A stretch of DNA of 45,973 bases. Source: an uncultured Myxococcales bacterium (lineage in GTDB: Bacteria; Myxococcota_A; UBA9042; DTJE01). Below the pieces are notes generated by a model, which ran no database searches, was not told where the DNA came from, and saw only the letters and a list, made by a program, of their open reading frames with translations. Of this stretch, positions 1 to 8,621 are shown piece after piece. The stretch's first letter is position 1. Each line of letters starts with the position of its first letter. A program made the position numbers and the translations under genes. The stretch is from assembly GCA_937975765.1 (NCBI GenBank), contig CALJUR010000096.1, positions 1 through 45,973 of the forward strand. Reading direction: 5' to 3'.

Positions 1-2
1 TC

Positions 3-644
3 GGCGAGCAGTTGAACATCGGCGTCGGCACGTCGATCGGCTTCAACACGATGTATCCGCGCCAGTTGGCCGAGATCTTCGGCGGCATGATCGCCGAGGA
101 TCCGTCGATGTACGCGGGCACCGCCACCAACGACGGCAAGTACGTCCAGAAGCGGATCTTCGACCCGGACAACGCGTCGGTCTACTCGGTCAACCCGTCC
201 CCCTACCTGACCGAGGCGGCCCCGGCCACCGGCCCGCGCGTCCAGCCGTCGATCGACAACATCACCCTCAAGCTGTACATGATGGTCTACGGCATGGCCT
301 ACCTGCCGGCGTCGTTCGACCCGTCGTTCCTGGACTCCTTCACGATCTGCATGAAGGGGAACGGGAACTGCCACGACATCGGCCCGATCAGCGGGATCGT
401 CCCCGAGGAGTTCGAGGATCCCTTCACCGGGAAGACCTTCCAGGCGTGGGGCCCGACCTACACGACGGACTGGTACTCGCCGAACCTCGCGCTGGTCCGG
501 AAGGCCAACGACCAGAAGGCCGCCTGGGAGGCCGCCGCCGAGGGCACGGCGAAGGAGGCGGCCGAGGTGGGACTGCGCAAGACCATCGAGGTCCTCGACA
601 TGATGCGGGGCGTCTACGAGGTCTTCAGCAAGATGGTGATCTGA
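3..644 (+). CDS. Metalloprotease-like lipoprotein, C-terminal fragment (5' end outside window)
   Basis: The reading frame is open from the left edge, so only the last ~213 codons of a longer gene are present. The protein is a paralogue of the complete product encoded 70 bases downstream. Both share an FGG(M/L)(I/M)A block followed by a long stretch and a matching YGMA(Y/F)L...(S/M)F(L/M)D segment, and both end in a helical tail. The zinc-binding part would lie upstream of the window, so no catalytic residue is visible and activity cannot be judged. The C-terminal region may help folding or surface display. The gene ends 70 bases before the next start and probably shares its transcript. Tandem paralogues of this size suggest local duplication. 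Confidence is high that it codes and moderate on the family. Confidence 0.8.
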   Translation, partial: GEQLNIGVGTSIGFNTMYPRQLAEIFGGMIAEDPSMYAGTATNDGKYVQKRIFDPDNASVYSVNPSPYLTEAAPATGPRVQPSIDNITLKLYMMVYGMAYLPASFDPSFLDSFTICMKGNGNCHDIGPISGIVPEEFEDPFTGKTFQAWGPTYTTDWYSPNLALVRKANDQKAAWEAAAEGTAKEAAEVGLRKTIEVLDMMRGVYEVFSKMVI

Positions 645-714
645 GGCGGAGGGCACGGACATGAACACGAAGCGTGAAACCCTGGTCCTCGGCCTTGGAA
701 ACGGAGGGACTTCG

Positions 715-3700
715 ATGCATCGAGCCATGAAGACGGTCCTGCCCACGGTGCTCGTCCTGGCGGCGCTGGCCGCCGGGTGCGCCCAGGACATGGGCACCGT
801 CGATCGCACCCAGCAGAACATCACGAAGAAGACCGACCTGCTGTTCAACGCGGACGGCACCCGGAAGGAGTTCTTCGTCAAGATGACCACGATCGAGGCA
901 CCCTACGCCTCGGCCTATTCCTTCGTGGGCTACGAAGGGACGATGGAGCGCGGCGTCTTCGACATCCAGGAGAACGTCCTGTACTTCTACCGCGTCTACC
1001 CGTTCGTCACCGGCGAGTGGGCCGACACCCCGCGACACGACGTGGACCAGAAGTTGACCAACCAGGACGGGTCCGACTACCTGGTGAACGGCCAGGAAGT
1101 GTGGATGGACAAGAACGCCCCCGTGCTGGCGTATCCCGTCTCCTCCCACATGGACATCATCTGGGAGTACAACGCCAACACCGGCGAGAAGACCAACGTC
1201 AAGTCCGAGAACACCTCGGACCGCCTGTGGCACGAGCGCGAGTACATGCGCGTCAGCTGGGGCACCAACCTGTCGAACTCGGCGACCAGCATGTTCTTCG
1301 GCAACACCTCCAGCACCCCGACCATCCTGCTGGACCAGCAGGCGGCGGCCGACCTGGAGTCGCGGATCACCCCCGCGGACGGCTACATGGACTTCGTCAA
1401 CGACTACGTCATGGGCGCCCAGACGGAGTACCTCGAGGGCTACGGCACGGTCCCGCTGTGCTGGTTCTACCCGTGGTATGCCGGCGGCGTCTACGAGTGC
1501 ATCTCCGAGAAGGTCCGGACCCGCACGTCCTTCCTGGTCGTGGACCCGGCCCGCGAGGCCCAGTTCCACCAGTGGGACCGGCTGGACTACAACGACCACG
1601 ACATGGAGCGGTTCGGCTACTTCCGCAGCGAGCGCCTGCGCTGGGACATCGACTACGGCACCACCTTCGGCGGCATCCAGCGGTATGCGAACCGCCACGA
1701 CATCTGGCAGCGCGACGAGAACGGCGCCATCATCGGCGTCAAGCCGATCGTCTACCACCTGACCGAAGGCTACCCGGCGAACCTGGTCCAGGCCAGCATC
1801 GACATGGCCGCGCAATGGAGCGTGGCGTTCGACGCCACCGTGAAGTCCGTGACCGGGAAGGACCCGATCGAGTTCCCGGCCTACGACCGCAACGGCAAGC
1901 CGATGGGCACCAGCGTCGAGCACATGTTCCTGGTGTGCGAGAACAACGACACCGAGGCCGCCGCCCACACGGCGGTCACCGCGCTGACCGACCCGGCCAT
2001 CTGCGGCGACATGTCCCAGCCGAAGTACCTGGGCGACCTGCGGTACAACTTCGTCAGTTCCGTCAACGCCCCGACCCAGGTCGGCCTGTACGGCTACGGC
2101 CCGTCGTCCGCGGACCCGCTGTCCGGCCGCATCGTGTCCGCGACGGCCAACGTCTACGTGGCGGCCATGCACGAAGGCGCCCAGAGGGCCATGGACCGCA
2201 TCGAGCTGCTGGCCGGCATCAAGTCCTTCCGCGAGGTCGCCGACGCGAAGTACATCGCCGACGACGTCCGGGCCGAGCGGCTGAAGCAGTCCACGTACTG
2301 GAAGAGCGGCTTCACGAACGAGGAAGCCGATGCCGTGGTCAGCAAGCTGGTCGCCCCGGAGGTGCAGTCGTCCCTGACCGCGTCCGCGCCCGTCCGGACC
2401 GACCAGAACTTCTCGGCGTCCCGGATGGCGATCCTCGCCTCGAACCCCGGCATCGAGAACATGTTCGTCAGCGACGACATCCGCCTGCTGTTCCGCGACC
2501 CGCGCCTGGGCAGCCTGGCCGAGGACCTGCAGGATGACCGCAGCCAGTCGTACCTCCTGCGGAACTGGGCGCACGTCAACGGGACGCGCCAGAAGATCAA
2601 GGCGGCCATGGAGCAGACGAAGAAGGGCATGGACATGGCCTCGTACTACGACGGCGCGGTCCTGCGACTGGCCGACGAGTACAAGCTGCGGTACGACCAG
2701 TACGTGTGCGGAGAACTGTCCGGCACGGGCTCGCCCGCCCTGGACTTCTCGGTCTTCAACGACTCCAACCCGTGCAGCGTCGAGGCGCTGATCGACCAGT
2801 TGCGGGTGAAGTTCGCGTACGCCGAGGCGCTGAACCCCTACGGCCTCAACATGACGTACATCCCGACCCCGCTGGAGATGCCCACCCACAACCAGGACCT
2901 GCTGGCCATCCAGAAGACCTTCAACGCGGTCCTGGAGAACTTCCGCACCCAGGTCAAGGAAGAGATGCTGGAGAAGATCTTCTACGGCGTGGTGATCCAC
3001 GAGGTCGGTCACACGGTGGGCCTGCGGCACAACTTCGAGGCCTCGACCGACGCGCTGAACTTCAAGCCGGGGTACTGGGACCTGAAGGTCCGCAAGGAAG
3101 GCGACACGTACCAGCCGGTCGGGCTGTGGGCCGAGACCTCCGAGCAGGCGCGGGCCGGCATGCGCGAGTACCAGTACTCCTCGGTGATGGAGTACTGCGC
3201 GAAGTTCAACATGCCCTGGATGGGCCTGGGCCTGTACGACGTGGCGGCGATCAAGTACGCGTACGGCAACCTCGTCGAGGTGTTCGACACCGCCCCCAAC
3301 CTCGATCCGTTCAAGGCCTACATCGAGGTCGACCCGATGGACATCGCCCCGGGCAACGAGTTCGCCTCCCTGCGAGACGACCGGGGCGAGGGGCTGGGCC
3401 TGGCGCTGCGCCGCATCCATGCCAGCAACATCCCGAACCTCTGGGGTGACACGGCGAGGATCTACGCCCGTCACGACGTTCCGAAGTCCGAGGTGATCGG
3501 CCAGGTCTGCACCAACGAGGGCGCCGCGTGCGGCGATGGCAAGGTCTGCCGCCGCCTGTACGAAGGCCTGCGCTGCAGCATCCAGGACACCGTGGTCCCC
3601 TACCGCTTCGGCAGCGACGAGATGGCGTGGATGCTCCCGACCGTCACCACCAACGACGAGGGCGTGGACCCGTACGAGATCGTGGCGAACCAGCGCGAAC

Positions 3701-5031
3701 TGTACGAGAACACGTGGGTGTTCAGCGGCTACTGGCACAACGACCCGACGTACTGGCCGACCTATTACGACAACACGGTCCGTTGGGTGTTCTACAACAT
3801 GCGCAGCCAGTTCCAGTGGTGGGCCCTGAACTACCAGGTGTACAACCACGACGACTTCTGGCTGAAGAAGTTCGGCAAGCGCTGGGAAGAGGATCTGAAC
3901 GGCGGCAAGCCGGGCGCGCTGGCGGCCTACACCTCCTTCAACACGATGGCCGGCGCCTTCGGTCGTCCCGAGGCGGGCACCTACGGCAAGAACCGCCTGA
4001 CGGGCCGCTTCGAGCCCGTGGACGAGGTCAACCGCAACAACTACAACCCGACCGTCGTCTTCCTGGAGGAGGCCGGTGCCCGTCCGATCTACTCGAACTG
4101 GGACTACAGCGGCTACCAGCCGGTCGTCGTCTCGTCGGGTTCCATCTACGAGCGCATCGCCGCCTTCGAGTACCTGTCGGACCCGGAGACCTGGTTCCTG
4201 GCGACCGACGACCAGGCGGACACCCGCAAGTTCCTGATCAACTACGCGTCCGTGTTCCGCAACGAGATGCGGGAACTGTTCGGCGGCCTGATGGCGAACA
4301 ACTCCCAGAAGTACGGCTGGTGCGTGCTGACGCACCCGCAGACCCAGCAGCCGGTCACCTTCGTCCAGCCCGACCGGGTCGGCTCCGCCTTCGACGGACA
4401 GGACTGCGGAACGATGTTCCAGGGCTGCTTCGTGAAGGACGGGAACGGGTCCTACGCGAAGACCCCGGTCTCGCTGCTCCGGTATGACCAGCCCGCCGAG
4501 TGCCCGTCGGGCACCGAGAAGGTCGCCCTGGCCGGCCTGTCGATCGAGCCCGAGCCCCTGTACACCTTCCCGACGACCCGCTTCCGCATCCCGATGCTGG
4601 CGGCCTACTACGGGATGGCGTTCCTGGTCGGCAACTACGACATGTCCTTCATGGACATGTCCCGGCTGTGGCTGCAGGGCGAGAAGTACGCCGTCACGCC
4701 GCCTCCGGGCGCCGAGATCGCGCAGTGCGAGGACGTCTTCTCGGGTCGCGTCTACACCACGTACCGCCTGAACGATGGCGCGTACTACCCGGCCTACGAC
4801 CTGGTCAAGCAGTGCGACTTCATGTTCTCCTGCTACGACCCGGCGCGGAACAAGACCCTGACGGCGGACGAGGAGTTGTTCTGCAAGTCCATCGCCGTCA
4901 GCATGAAGGACGTGCCCGACCTGACGTTCGACGACCTGCGCGTGAACTACCTGTTCCACCCGCTGCAGTTCCTGGTGGGCAAGCTGGAACTGATCCGCTC
5001 GATGCACGCGTCGTTCGAGTACGGCGAGTAG
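715..5031 (+). CDS. Large zinc-dependent metalloprotease-like lipoprotein (HEXXHxxGxxH)
   Basis: A 1438-residue envelope protein. Residues 1-22 are a lipoprotein signal (LAALAAGC, acylated Cys22). The metzincin signature HEVGHTVGLRH spans residues 762-772, with zinc ligands His762, His766 and His772 and general base Glu763. A Met-turn candidate, SVMEY, lies near residue 825. This layout resembles DUF5117/DUF4953-type zinc-dependent proteases, but the chain is much longer than most of them. It probably cleaves proteins or peptides outside the cytoplasm; the substrate is unknown. Start choice: GGAGGG (703-708) lies six bases before ATG 715 and gives a standard 22-residue signal. An in-frame ATG at 661 also follows GGAGGG, but the 18 codons between them (cgt, gaa, ctt, gga, act) are unlike the rest of the gene. 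It is a tandem paralogue of the preceding fragment. Confidence 0.85.
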   Translation: MHRAMKTVLPTVLVLAALAAGCAQDMGTVDRTQQNITKKTDLLFNADGTRKEFFVKMTTIEAPYASAYSFVGYEGTMERGVFDIQENVLYFYRVYPFVTGEWADTPRHDVDQKLTNQDGSDYLVNGQEVWMDKNAPVLAYPVSSHMDIIWEYNANTGEKTNVKSENTSDRLWHEREYMRVSWGTNLSNSATSMFFGNTSSTPTILLDQQAAADLESRITPADGYMDFVNDYVMGAQTEYLEGYGTVPLCWFYPWYAGGVYECISEKVRTRTSFLVVDPAREAQFHQWDRLDYNDHDMERFGYFRSERLRWDIDYGTTFGGIQRYANRHDIWQRDENGAIIGVKPIVYHLTEGYPANLVQASIDMAAQWSVAFDATVKSVTGKDPIEFPAYDRNGKPMGTSVEHMFLVCENNDTEAAAHTAVTALTDPAICGDMSQPKYLGDLRYNFVSSVNAPTQVGLYGYGPSSADPLSGRIVSATANVYVAAMHEGAQRAMDRIELLAGIKSFREVADAKYIADDVRAERLKQSTYWKSGFTNEEADAVVSKLVAPEVQSSLTASAPVRTDQNFSASRMAILASNPGIENMFVSDDIRLLFRDPRLGSLAEDLQDDRSQSYLLRNWAHVNGTRQKIKAAMEQTKKGMDMASYYDGAVLRLADEYKLRYDQYVCGELSGTGSPALDFSVFNDSNPCSVEALIDQLRVKFAYAEALNPYGLNMTYIPTPLEMPTHNQDLLAIQKTFNAVLENFRTQVKEEMLEKIFYGVVIHEVGHTVGLRHNFEASTDALNFKPGYWDLKVRKEGDTYQPVGLWAETSEQARAGMREYQYSSVMEYCAKFNMPWMGLGLYDVAAIKYAYGNLVEVFDTAPNLDPFKAYIEVDPMDIAPGNEFASLRDDRGEGLGLALRRIHASNIPNLWGDTARIYARHDVPKSEVIGQVCTNEGAACGDGKVCRRLYEGLRCSIQDTVVPYRFGSDEMAWMLPTVTTNDEGVDPYEIVANQRELYENTWVFSGYWHNDPTYWPTYYDNTVRWVFYNMRSQFQWWALNYQVYNHDDFWLKKFGKRWEEDLNGGKPGALAAYTSFNTMAGAFGRPEAGTYGKNRLTGRFEPVDEVNRNNYNPTVVFLEEAGARPIYSNWDYSGYQPVVVSSGSIYERIAAFEYLSDPETWFLATDDQADTRKFLINYASVFRNEMRELFGGLMANNSQKYGWCVLTHPQTQQPVTFVQPDRVGSAFDGQDCGTMFQGCFVKDGNGSYAKTPVSLLRYDQPAECPSGTEKVALAGLSIEPEPLYTFPTTRFRIPMLAAYYGMAFLVGNYDMSFMDMSRLWLQGEKYAVTPPPGAEIAQCEDVFSGRVYTTYRLNDGAYYPAYDLVKQCDFMFSCYDPARNKTLTADEELFCKSIAVSMKDVPDLTFDDLRVNYLFHPLQFLVGKLELIRSMHASFEYGE

Positions 5032-5074
5032 TCTCCCGCGGTCGTCCGCTCCCCCTCCCCTCCCGTCCCTTCCG

Positions 5075-5103
5075 TTGACACCGCTGGGCCCCGCTGGTAT
5101 TGA
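5075..5103 (+). promoter_or_regulatory. Sigma70-type promoter for the lipoprotein/OmpA pair
   Basis: A perfect TTGACA (5075-5080) is followed by a 17-base spacer and TATTGA (5098-5103). It sits in the only gap upstream of the small lipoprotein gene, 27 bases before its start. The -10 is a weak match, so this is a prediction. Confidence 0.5.
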
Positions 5104-5130
5104 AGATCCGGCGTCCCACGGGGTTCGCAG

Positions 5131-5478
5131 ATGCGATCGGTGTTGCACGGGCTGGCATTGTCGGCCCTCCTGCTGTCGGGATGCGGCCCGATCCAGGCCT
5201 CCGGCGCCCTGGCCCGCGCCGAGCAGGCGATGAAGGAATCCCGGGACCGCGGGTACGACCAGGACTGTCCCTACGAGATCACGGCCGCCATGGAATTCGT
5301 CCGCGTCGCGCGCGACCTGGCGGGTCGTTCCGAGTTCCAGGCGGCCCGGGACTTCGCGAACCGTGCCGCAGACCTGGCCTTGTCCATGCGCGAGCAGGCT
5401 CCCCGGAACGCCAGGATGAAGGCGGTTCGCGGCGGGGGCACGCCCGCCCCCGCGCCAGAGCCCGGGAGGAATCGGTGA
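5131..5478 (+). CDS. Small helical lipoprotein (DUF4398-like)
   Basis: A 115-residue protein with a lipoprotein signal (LALSALLLSGC, acylated Cys18). It has a short helical mature part rich in Ala, Arg and Glu and a Pro-rich tail. Two helices with repeated ARDLAG/ARDFAN-like heptads resemble the DUF4398 lipoproteins found beside OmpA-family proteins. The stop codon overlaps the next start (TGATG at 5476-5480), so the two genes are almost certainly translationally coupled. The mature protein likely sits on the periplasmic face of the outer membrane and works with the OmpA-like partner in envelope-peptidoglycan attachment. That role is inferred from the pairing, and the family assignment is tentative. 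Confidence 0.7.
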   Translation: MRSVLHGLALSALLLSGCGPIQASGALARAEQAMKESRDRGYDQDCPYEITAAMEFVRVARDLAGRSEFQAARDFANRAADLALSMREQAPRNARMKAVRGGGTPAPAPEPGRNR

Positions 5479-6527
5479 TGCGTCGTCCGACCGCCGGTTG
5501 CCCGGGTGCCTTCCTCCTGGGATGCGCTTCCCTCGCCTTCCTCGCGCTGTCCGGTTGCGCCTCGTCGTCCCAGGTCGCCCGCCAGACCGCGGAACTGGAA
5601 CGTCTGCTGTCGGACCACCGCGACTCGCTGTACCTCTGCGCCCCGAAGGCGCTGGCCCGCGCCGAGGTCGAGATCGCGCTGGCCCGCCACGAATCCAGCC
5701 GCGGGCGCCCCGTGTCCGCCCGGGCCGCCGTGGATCGCGCCCAGGCGGCGGTGCGCGAAGCCTGGCAGGGATCGGACGACCGGTCCTGCCTGCCCGATTC
5801 CGACGGCGACGGGGTTCCGGACCGGGAGGACCGCTGCCCCGCGCTGCCGGAGGATCTGGACGGTTTCCAGGACGAGGACGGCTGCCCCGACCCGGACAAC
5901 GACCAGGACGGGGTGAAGGATGCCGAGGACGCCTGCCCGCTGGAGGCCGGTGTCGCGGCCAACCGCGGCTGCCCCGTGCTGGATTCGGACCAGGACGGCC
6001 TGAAGGACCCGGACGACGCCTGCCCGACCGTCCCGGGCCCGCTGGTGAACCGGGGCTGCCCGTTCCAGGACGCGGACAAGGACGGCGTCGAGGACGGCAG
6101 CGACAGGTGCCCCAACGAGGCCGGCCCCGCCACCAACGACGGCTGCCCCGAGATCCAGTACAAGCTGATCACGATCACCGAGGACCGCATCCAGTTGCGC
6201 CAGAAGGTGTTCTTCCAGACCGGCAAGGCGATCCTGAAAAATGAATCCTTCGGCCTGCTGAACGAGGTGGCCCAGGCCATCCTGGACCACCCGAAGTTCC
6301 AGGTTCGCATCGAGGGCCATACCGACTCGGTCGGCAGCGACGTCGCGAACCAGCGGCTGTCCCAGTCCCGCGCCGACACGGTCCGCAGGTACCTGGTCGG
6401 CCAGGGCGTCGCACCGGACCGCCTGATCGCCATCGGCATGGGCGAGGAGGTTCCCTTGGACGACAACTCGACCGAGGCCGGGCGCTCGGTGAACCGCCGG
6501 GTCGAGTTCCACATCCTCGAACGGTAG
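5478..6527 (+). CDS. OmpA-family lipoprotein with thrombospondin type 3 repeats
   Basis: A 349-residue outer-membrane lipoprotein. The signal ends in LALSGC (acylated Cys27). A short helical segment follows, then about residues 107-224 carry calcium-binding thrombospondin type 3 repeats (DSDGDGVPD, DNDQDGVKD, DSDQDGLKD, DADKDGVED) with paired Cys. Residues ~225-349 are an OmpA C-terminal peptidoglycan-binding domain, including IEGHTDSVG and NRRVEFHI. The layout fits an anchor that ties the outer membrane to peptidoglycan through a calcium-stiffened stalk. Start choice: GGGAGGA (5464-5470) lies seven bases before ATG 5478 and gives the proper lipobox. Frames opening further upstream overlap the preceding lipoprotein gene and lack a signal. 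It overlaps that gene by one base. Confidence 0.92.
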   Translation: MRRPTAGCPGAFLLGCASLAFLALSGCASSSQVARQTAELERLLSDHRDSLYLCAPKALARAEVEIALARHESSRGRPVSARAAVDRAQAAVREAWQGSDDRSCLPDSDGDGVPDREDRCPALPEDLDGFQDEDGCPDPDNDQDGVKDAEDACPLEAGVAANRGCPVLDSDQDGLKDPDDACPTVPGPLVNRGCPFQDADKDGVEDGSDRCPNEAGPATNDGCPEIQYKLITITEDRIQLRQKVFFQTGKAILKNESFGLLNEVAQAILDHPKFQVRIEGHTDSVGSDVANQRLSQSRADTVRRYLVGQGVAPDRLIAIGMGEEVPLDDNSTEAGRSVNRRVEFHILER

Positions 6528-6534
6528 GACGGCC

Positions 6535-7761
6535 ATGCGAGCGCTGAAGGGGAAACGCGTCCTCCTGGGGGTCACCGGCGGGATCGCGGCCTACAAGGCG
6601 GGCTTCGTAGCCCGCGGGCTGCGGAAGGCGGGTGCCGAGGTCCGGGTCGTGATGACCGGATCGGCCACGAAGTTCGTGGGCCCGCTGACGTTCGAGGCCC
6701 TGTCCGAGAACCCCGTCGGCACGGACGCGGACTTCTTCCACGCCGGCGCGGGCGTGTCGCACGTCGAGATCGCGCGGTCCTGCGACCTGGTCGTGATCGC
6801 ACCCTGCACCGCGACGACCCTGGCCCGGCTGGCGAACGGCTTCGCGGACAACCTGCTGTCCGCCGCGGTGATGGCATCCCGATCGCCCGTGCTGCTGGTG
6901 CCTTCGATGCACACCGCGATGTGGCAGAGCCACGCGGTCCGGCGGAACCTGGCCCGGCTGGACCCGCAGCGATTCCGGATCATGCCCCCGGAGGCCGGCG
7001 ACCTGGCCTCGGGCGACGTGGGTCCGGGGCGCTTCCCGGATCCCGGCGACATCCTGGAGATGGCGGCCTGGACGCTGGGCCCGCGCGACCTGGAGGGTCG
7101 CATCGTGGTCGTCACCGCCGGCCCGACCCGCGAGCCCATCGACCCGGTCCGGATGATCACGAATCCCTCGACCGGGCGGATGGGTATCGAACTTGCCCGG
7201 GCGTCGCAGATCCGGGGCGCGAAGGTCCGCCTGGTCCTGGGCCCGACCCAGGTGCCCGTGCCACGCGCCTTCGACGCGGACAGCCTGGTCGTGATCCGCG
7301 TGACCACGTGCCAGCAGATGCTGGACGCGACGCAGGAGGCCCTGCAGCAGGCCGACGCGCTGATCATGGCGGCCGCGCCGGCCGACCAGCGCCCGGCCGA
7401 TGCCGGCCAGCACAAGCGCCGCAAGGACGAACTCCCGTCCGCGCTGCCGATGGTCCCGACCCCGGACATCCTGAAGACGCTTCGCCCCCGGCTGGCCGGC
7501 AAGGTCGTTCTGGGATTCGCCGCCGAGACCTGCGATGTCGAGTCTTCGGGCCAGAGGAAACTGAGGGAGAAGAACCTGGACCTGCTGTTCGCGAACCCGG
7601 TCGGCGAGGGAATCGGCTTCGGCGACCGGCTGAACGGCGGCTGGCTGGTGAACGGCGAGGGCCCGGCCGAAACCGTCCCGTCGATGTCGAAGCCCGACCT
7701 GGCCAACCTGCTGCTGGACCGCATCGTGGCCCGGCTGGACGCGCGGGTCCCGCGGCCCTGA
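6535..7761 (+). CDS. coaBC: Bifunctional phosphopantothenoylcysteine decarboxylase / phosphopantothenate-cysteine ligase
   Basis: Two steps of coenzyme A synthesis in one 408-residue cytoplasmic protein. The N-terminal flavin decarboxylase half (~1-185) has GVTGGIAAYK and the active-site His76 in SHVEIA. The C-terminal ligase half has TAGPTREPIDPVR, the NPSTGRMG loop and GFAAET. Two residues differ from the textbook CoaC site. The PxMNxxMW motif reads PSMHTAMW (His126 for Asn), and the catalytic Cys of xCGDxGxGR is Ser159 (LASGDVGPGR). His76 keeps the same one-residue offset from E. coli Dfp numbering, so the alignment is consistent. The gene starts seven bases after the OmpA-like gene, which implies a shared transcript. 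The family call is secure; the mechanism of the decarboxylase half may differ. Confidence 0.95.
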   Translation: MRALKGKRVLLGVTGGIAAYKAGFVARGLRKAGAEVRVVMTGSATKFVGPLTFEALSENPVGTDADFFHAGAGVSHVEIARSCDLVVIAPCTATTLARLANGFADNLLSAAVMASRSPVLLVPSMHTAMWQSHAVRRNLARLDPQRFRIMPPEAGDLASGDVGPGRFPDPGDILEMAAWTLGPRDLEGRIVVVTAGPTREPIDPVRMITNPSTGRMGIELARASQIRGAKVRLVLGPTQVPVPRAFDADSLVVIRVTTCQQMLDATQEALQQADALIMAAAPADQRPADAGQHKRRKDELPSALPMVPTPDILKTLRPRLAGKVVLGFAAETCDVESSGQRKLREKNLDLLFANPVGEGIGFGDRLNGGWLVNGEGPAETVPSMSKPDLANLLLDRIVARLDARVPRP

Positions 7762-7787
7762 TCGGTCGGGACCCCCTGGAGCATCCC

Positions 7788-8615
7788 GTGGACGAGACCC
7801 TGGCGCGACATGTCATGGAGGCCGCGGAGGCCCTGCGGCGCCTGCTGGATTGCGAGGCGCCCGAGGTCCCGTCGCTGCCCCGGCCCCCTCCCCCGCCTCC
7901 GCCTCCCCCGCCCGCCACCGTCACGCGCCAGGAGGCCGTCGCGGCCCGGCAACGCCCGGCCGCCTTCGCCGCGGCTCGCGACGCATCCGGCACGTCCCGC
8001 GGGTCCCCGGTCGGTTCGATCCCGCAGTTCGCGCCGGCCTTCGTGGACCTGGGCGACCTTCCAGAGGACCTGGAAGCCTTGCGCGCCATGGTCGCGTCGT
8101 GCACCCGGTGCCCGCTGCACGCGACCCGGCACCTGCCCGTCTTCGGCGAGGGTCGCACCGCTTCGCCCACCGTGATGTTCGTCGGGGAGGGACCGGGCGC
8201 GGACGAGGATCGGACCGGCCTCCCGTTCGTCGGTGCCGCCGGCCAGTTGCTGGACAAGATGATTGCCGCGATGGGCCTGGCGCGGGAGGAGTGCTTCATC
8301 GGCAACGTCGTGAAGTGCCGCCCGCCCGGCAACGCCACGCCCACCCCGGACCAGGCCGGAACCTGCGTGCCCTACCTGCACGCCCAGATCCGGGCGTTGC
8401 GACCGCGCTTCCTGGTGGCCCTGGGCGCCACCGCGGCGCACGCCCTGACGGGCATCCCGGACGGCGTCGCGCGCCAGCGCGGGCGCGTGCAGCGGTACGG
8501 TGACATCCCCCTGGTCGTGACGTATCATCCGGCCGCCCTGCTGCGGAACGCCGAGTACAAGCGTCCGACGTGGGCGGACCTTCAACTGGTCATGGCCAGA
8601 CTGCGAAGCGGGTGA
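7788..8615 (+). CDS. Uracil-DNA glycosylase, 4Fe-4S type (family 4/5)
   Basis: A 275-residue DNA repair enzyme that removes uracil from DNA. The catalytic region begins near residue 105. The iron-sulfur ligands are Cys105-x2-Cys108 and Cys177-x15-Cys193. The uracil-pocket block GEGPGADEDRTGLPFVGAAG and the C-terminal TYHPAALLR motif are both present. The first ~100 residues are an extension containing an unbroken run of ten prolines, which is low complexity and probably a linker. Start choice: GTG 7788 with GGAG six bases upstream; an in-frame ATG at 7815 is the alternative. The frame stays open far upstream, but that stretch overlaps coaBC and is not coding. The gene follows coaBC after 26 bases. 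Confidence 0.9.
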   Translation: MDETLARHVMEAAEALRRLLDCEAPEVPSLPRPPPPPPPPPPATVTRQEAVAARQRPAAFAAARDASGTSRGSPVGSIPQFAPAFVDLGDLPEDLEALRAMVASCTRCPLHATRHLPVFGEGRTASPTVMFVGEGPGADEDRTGLPFVGAAGQLLDKMIAAMGLAREECFIGNVVKCRPPGNATPTPDQAGTCVPYLHAQIRALRPRFLVALGATAAHALTGIPDGVARQRGRVQRYGDIPLVVTYHPAALLRNAEYKRPTWADLQLVMARLRSG

Positions 8616-8621
8616 GACTGG

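Noticed and set aside
625..5148. A 1.5-kb-codon open frame on the minus strand opposite the metalloprotease gene
   Set aside because: It is rich in Arg, Ala, Val and Gly with no domain, and mirrors the G/C-biased third positions of the gene on the other strand.
7879..7920. The proline run in the uracil-DNA glycosylase as a sequencing error or frameshift
   Set aside because: The frame is open and conserved blocks continue after it, so it is a real low-complexity linker.
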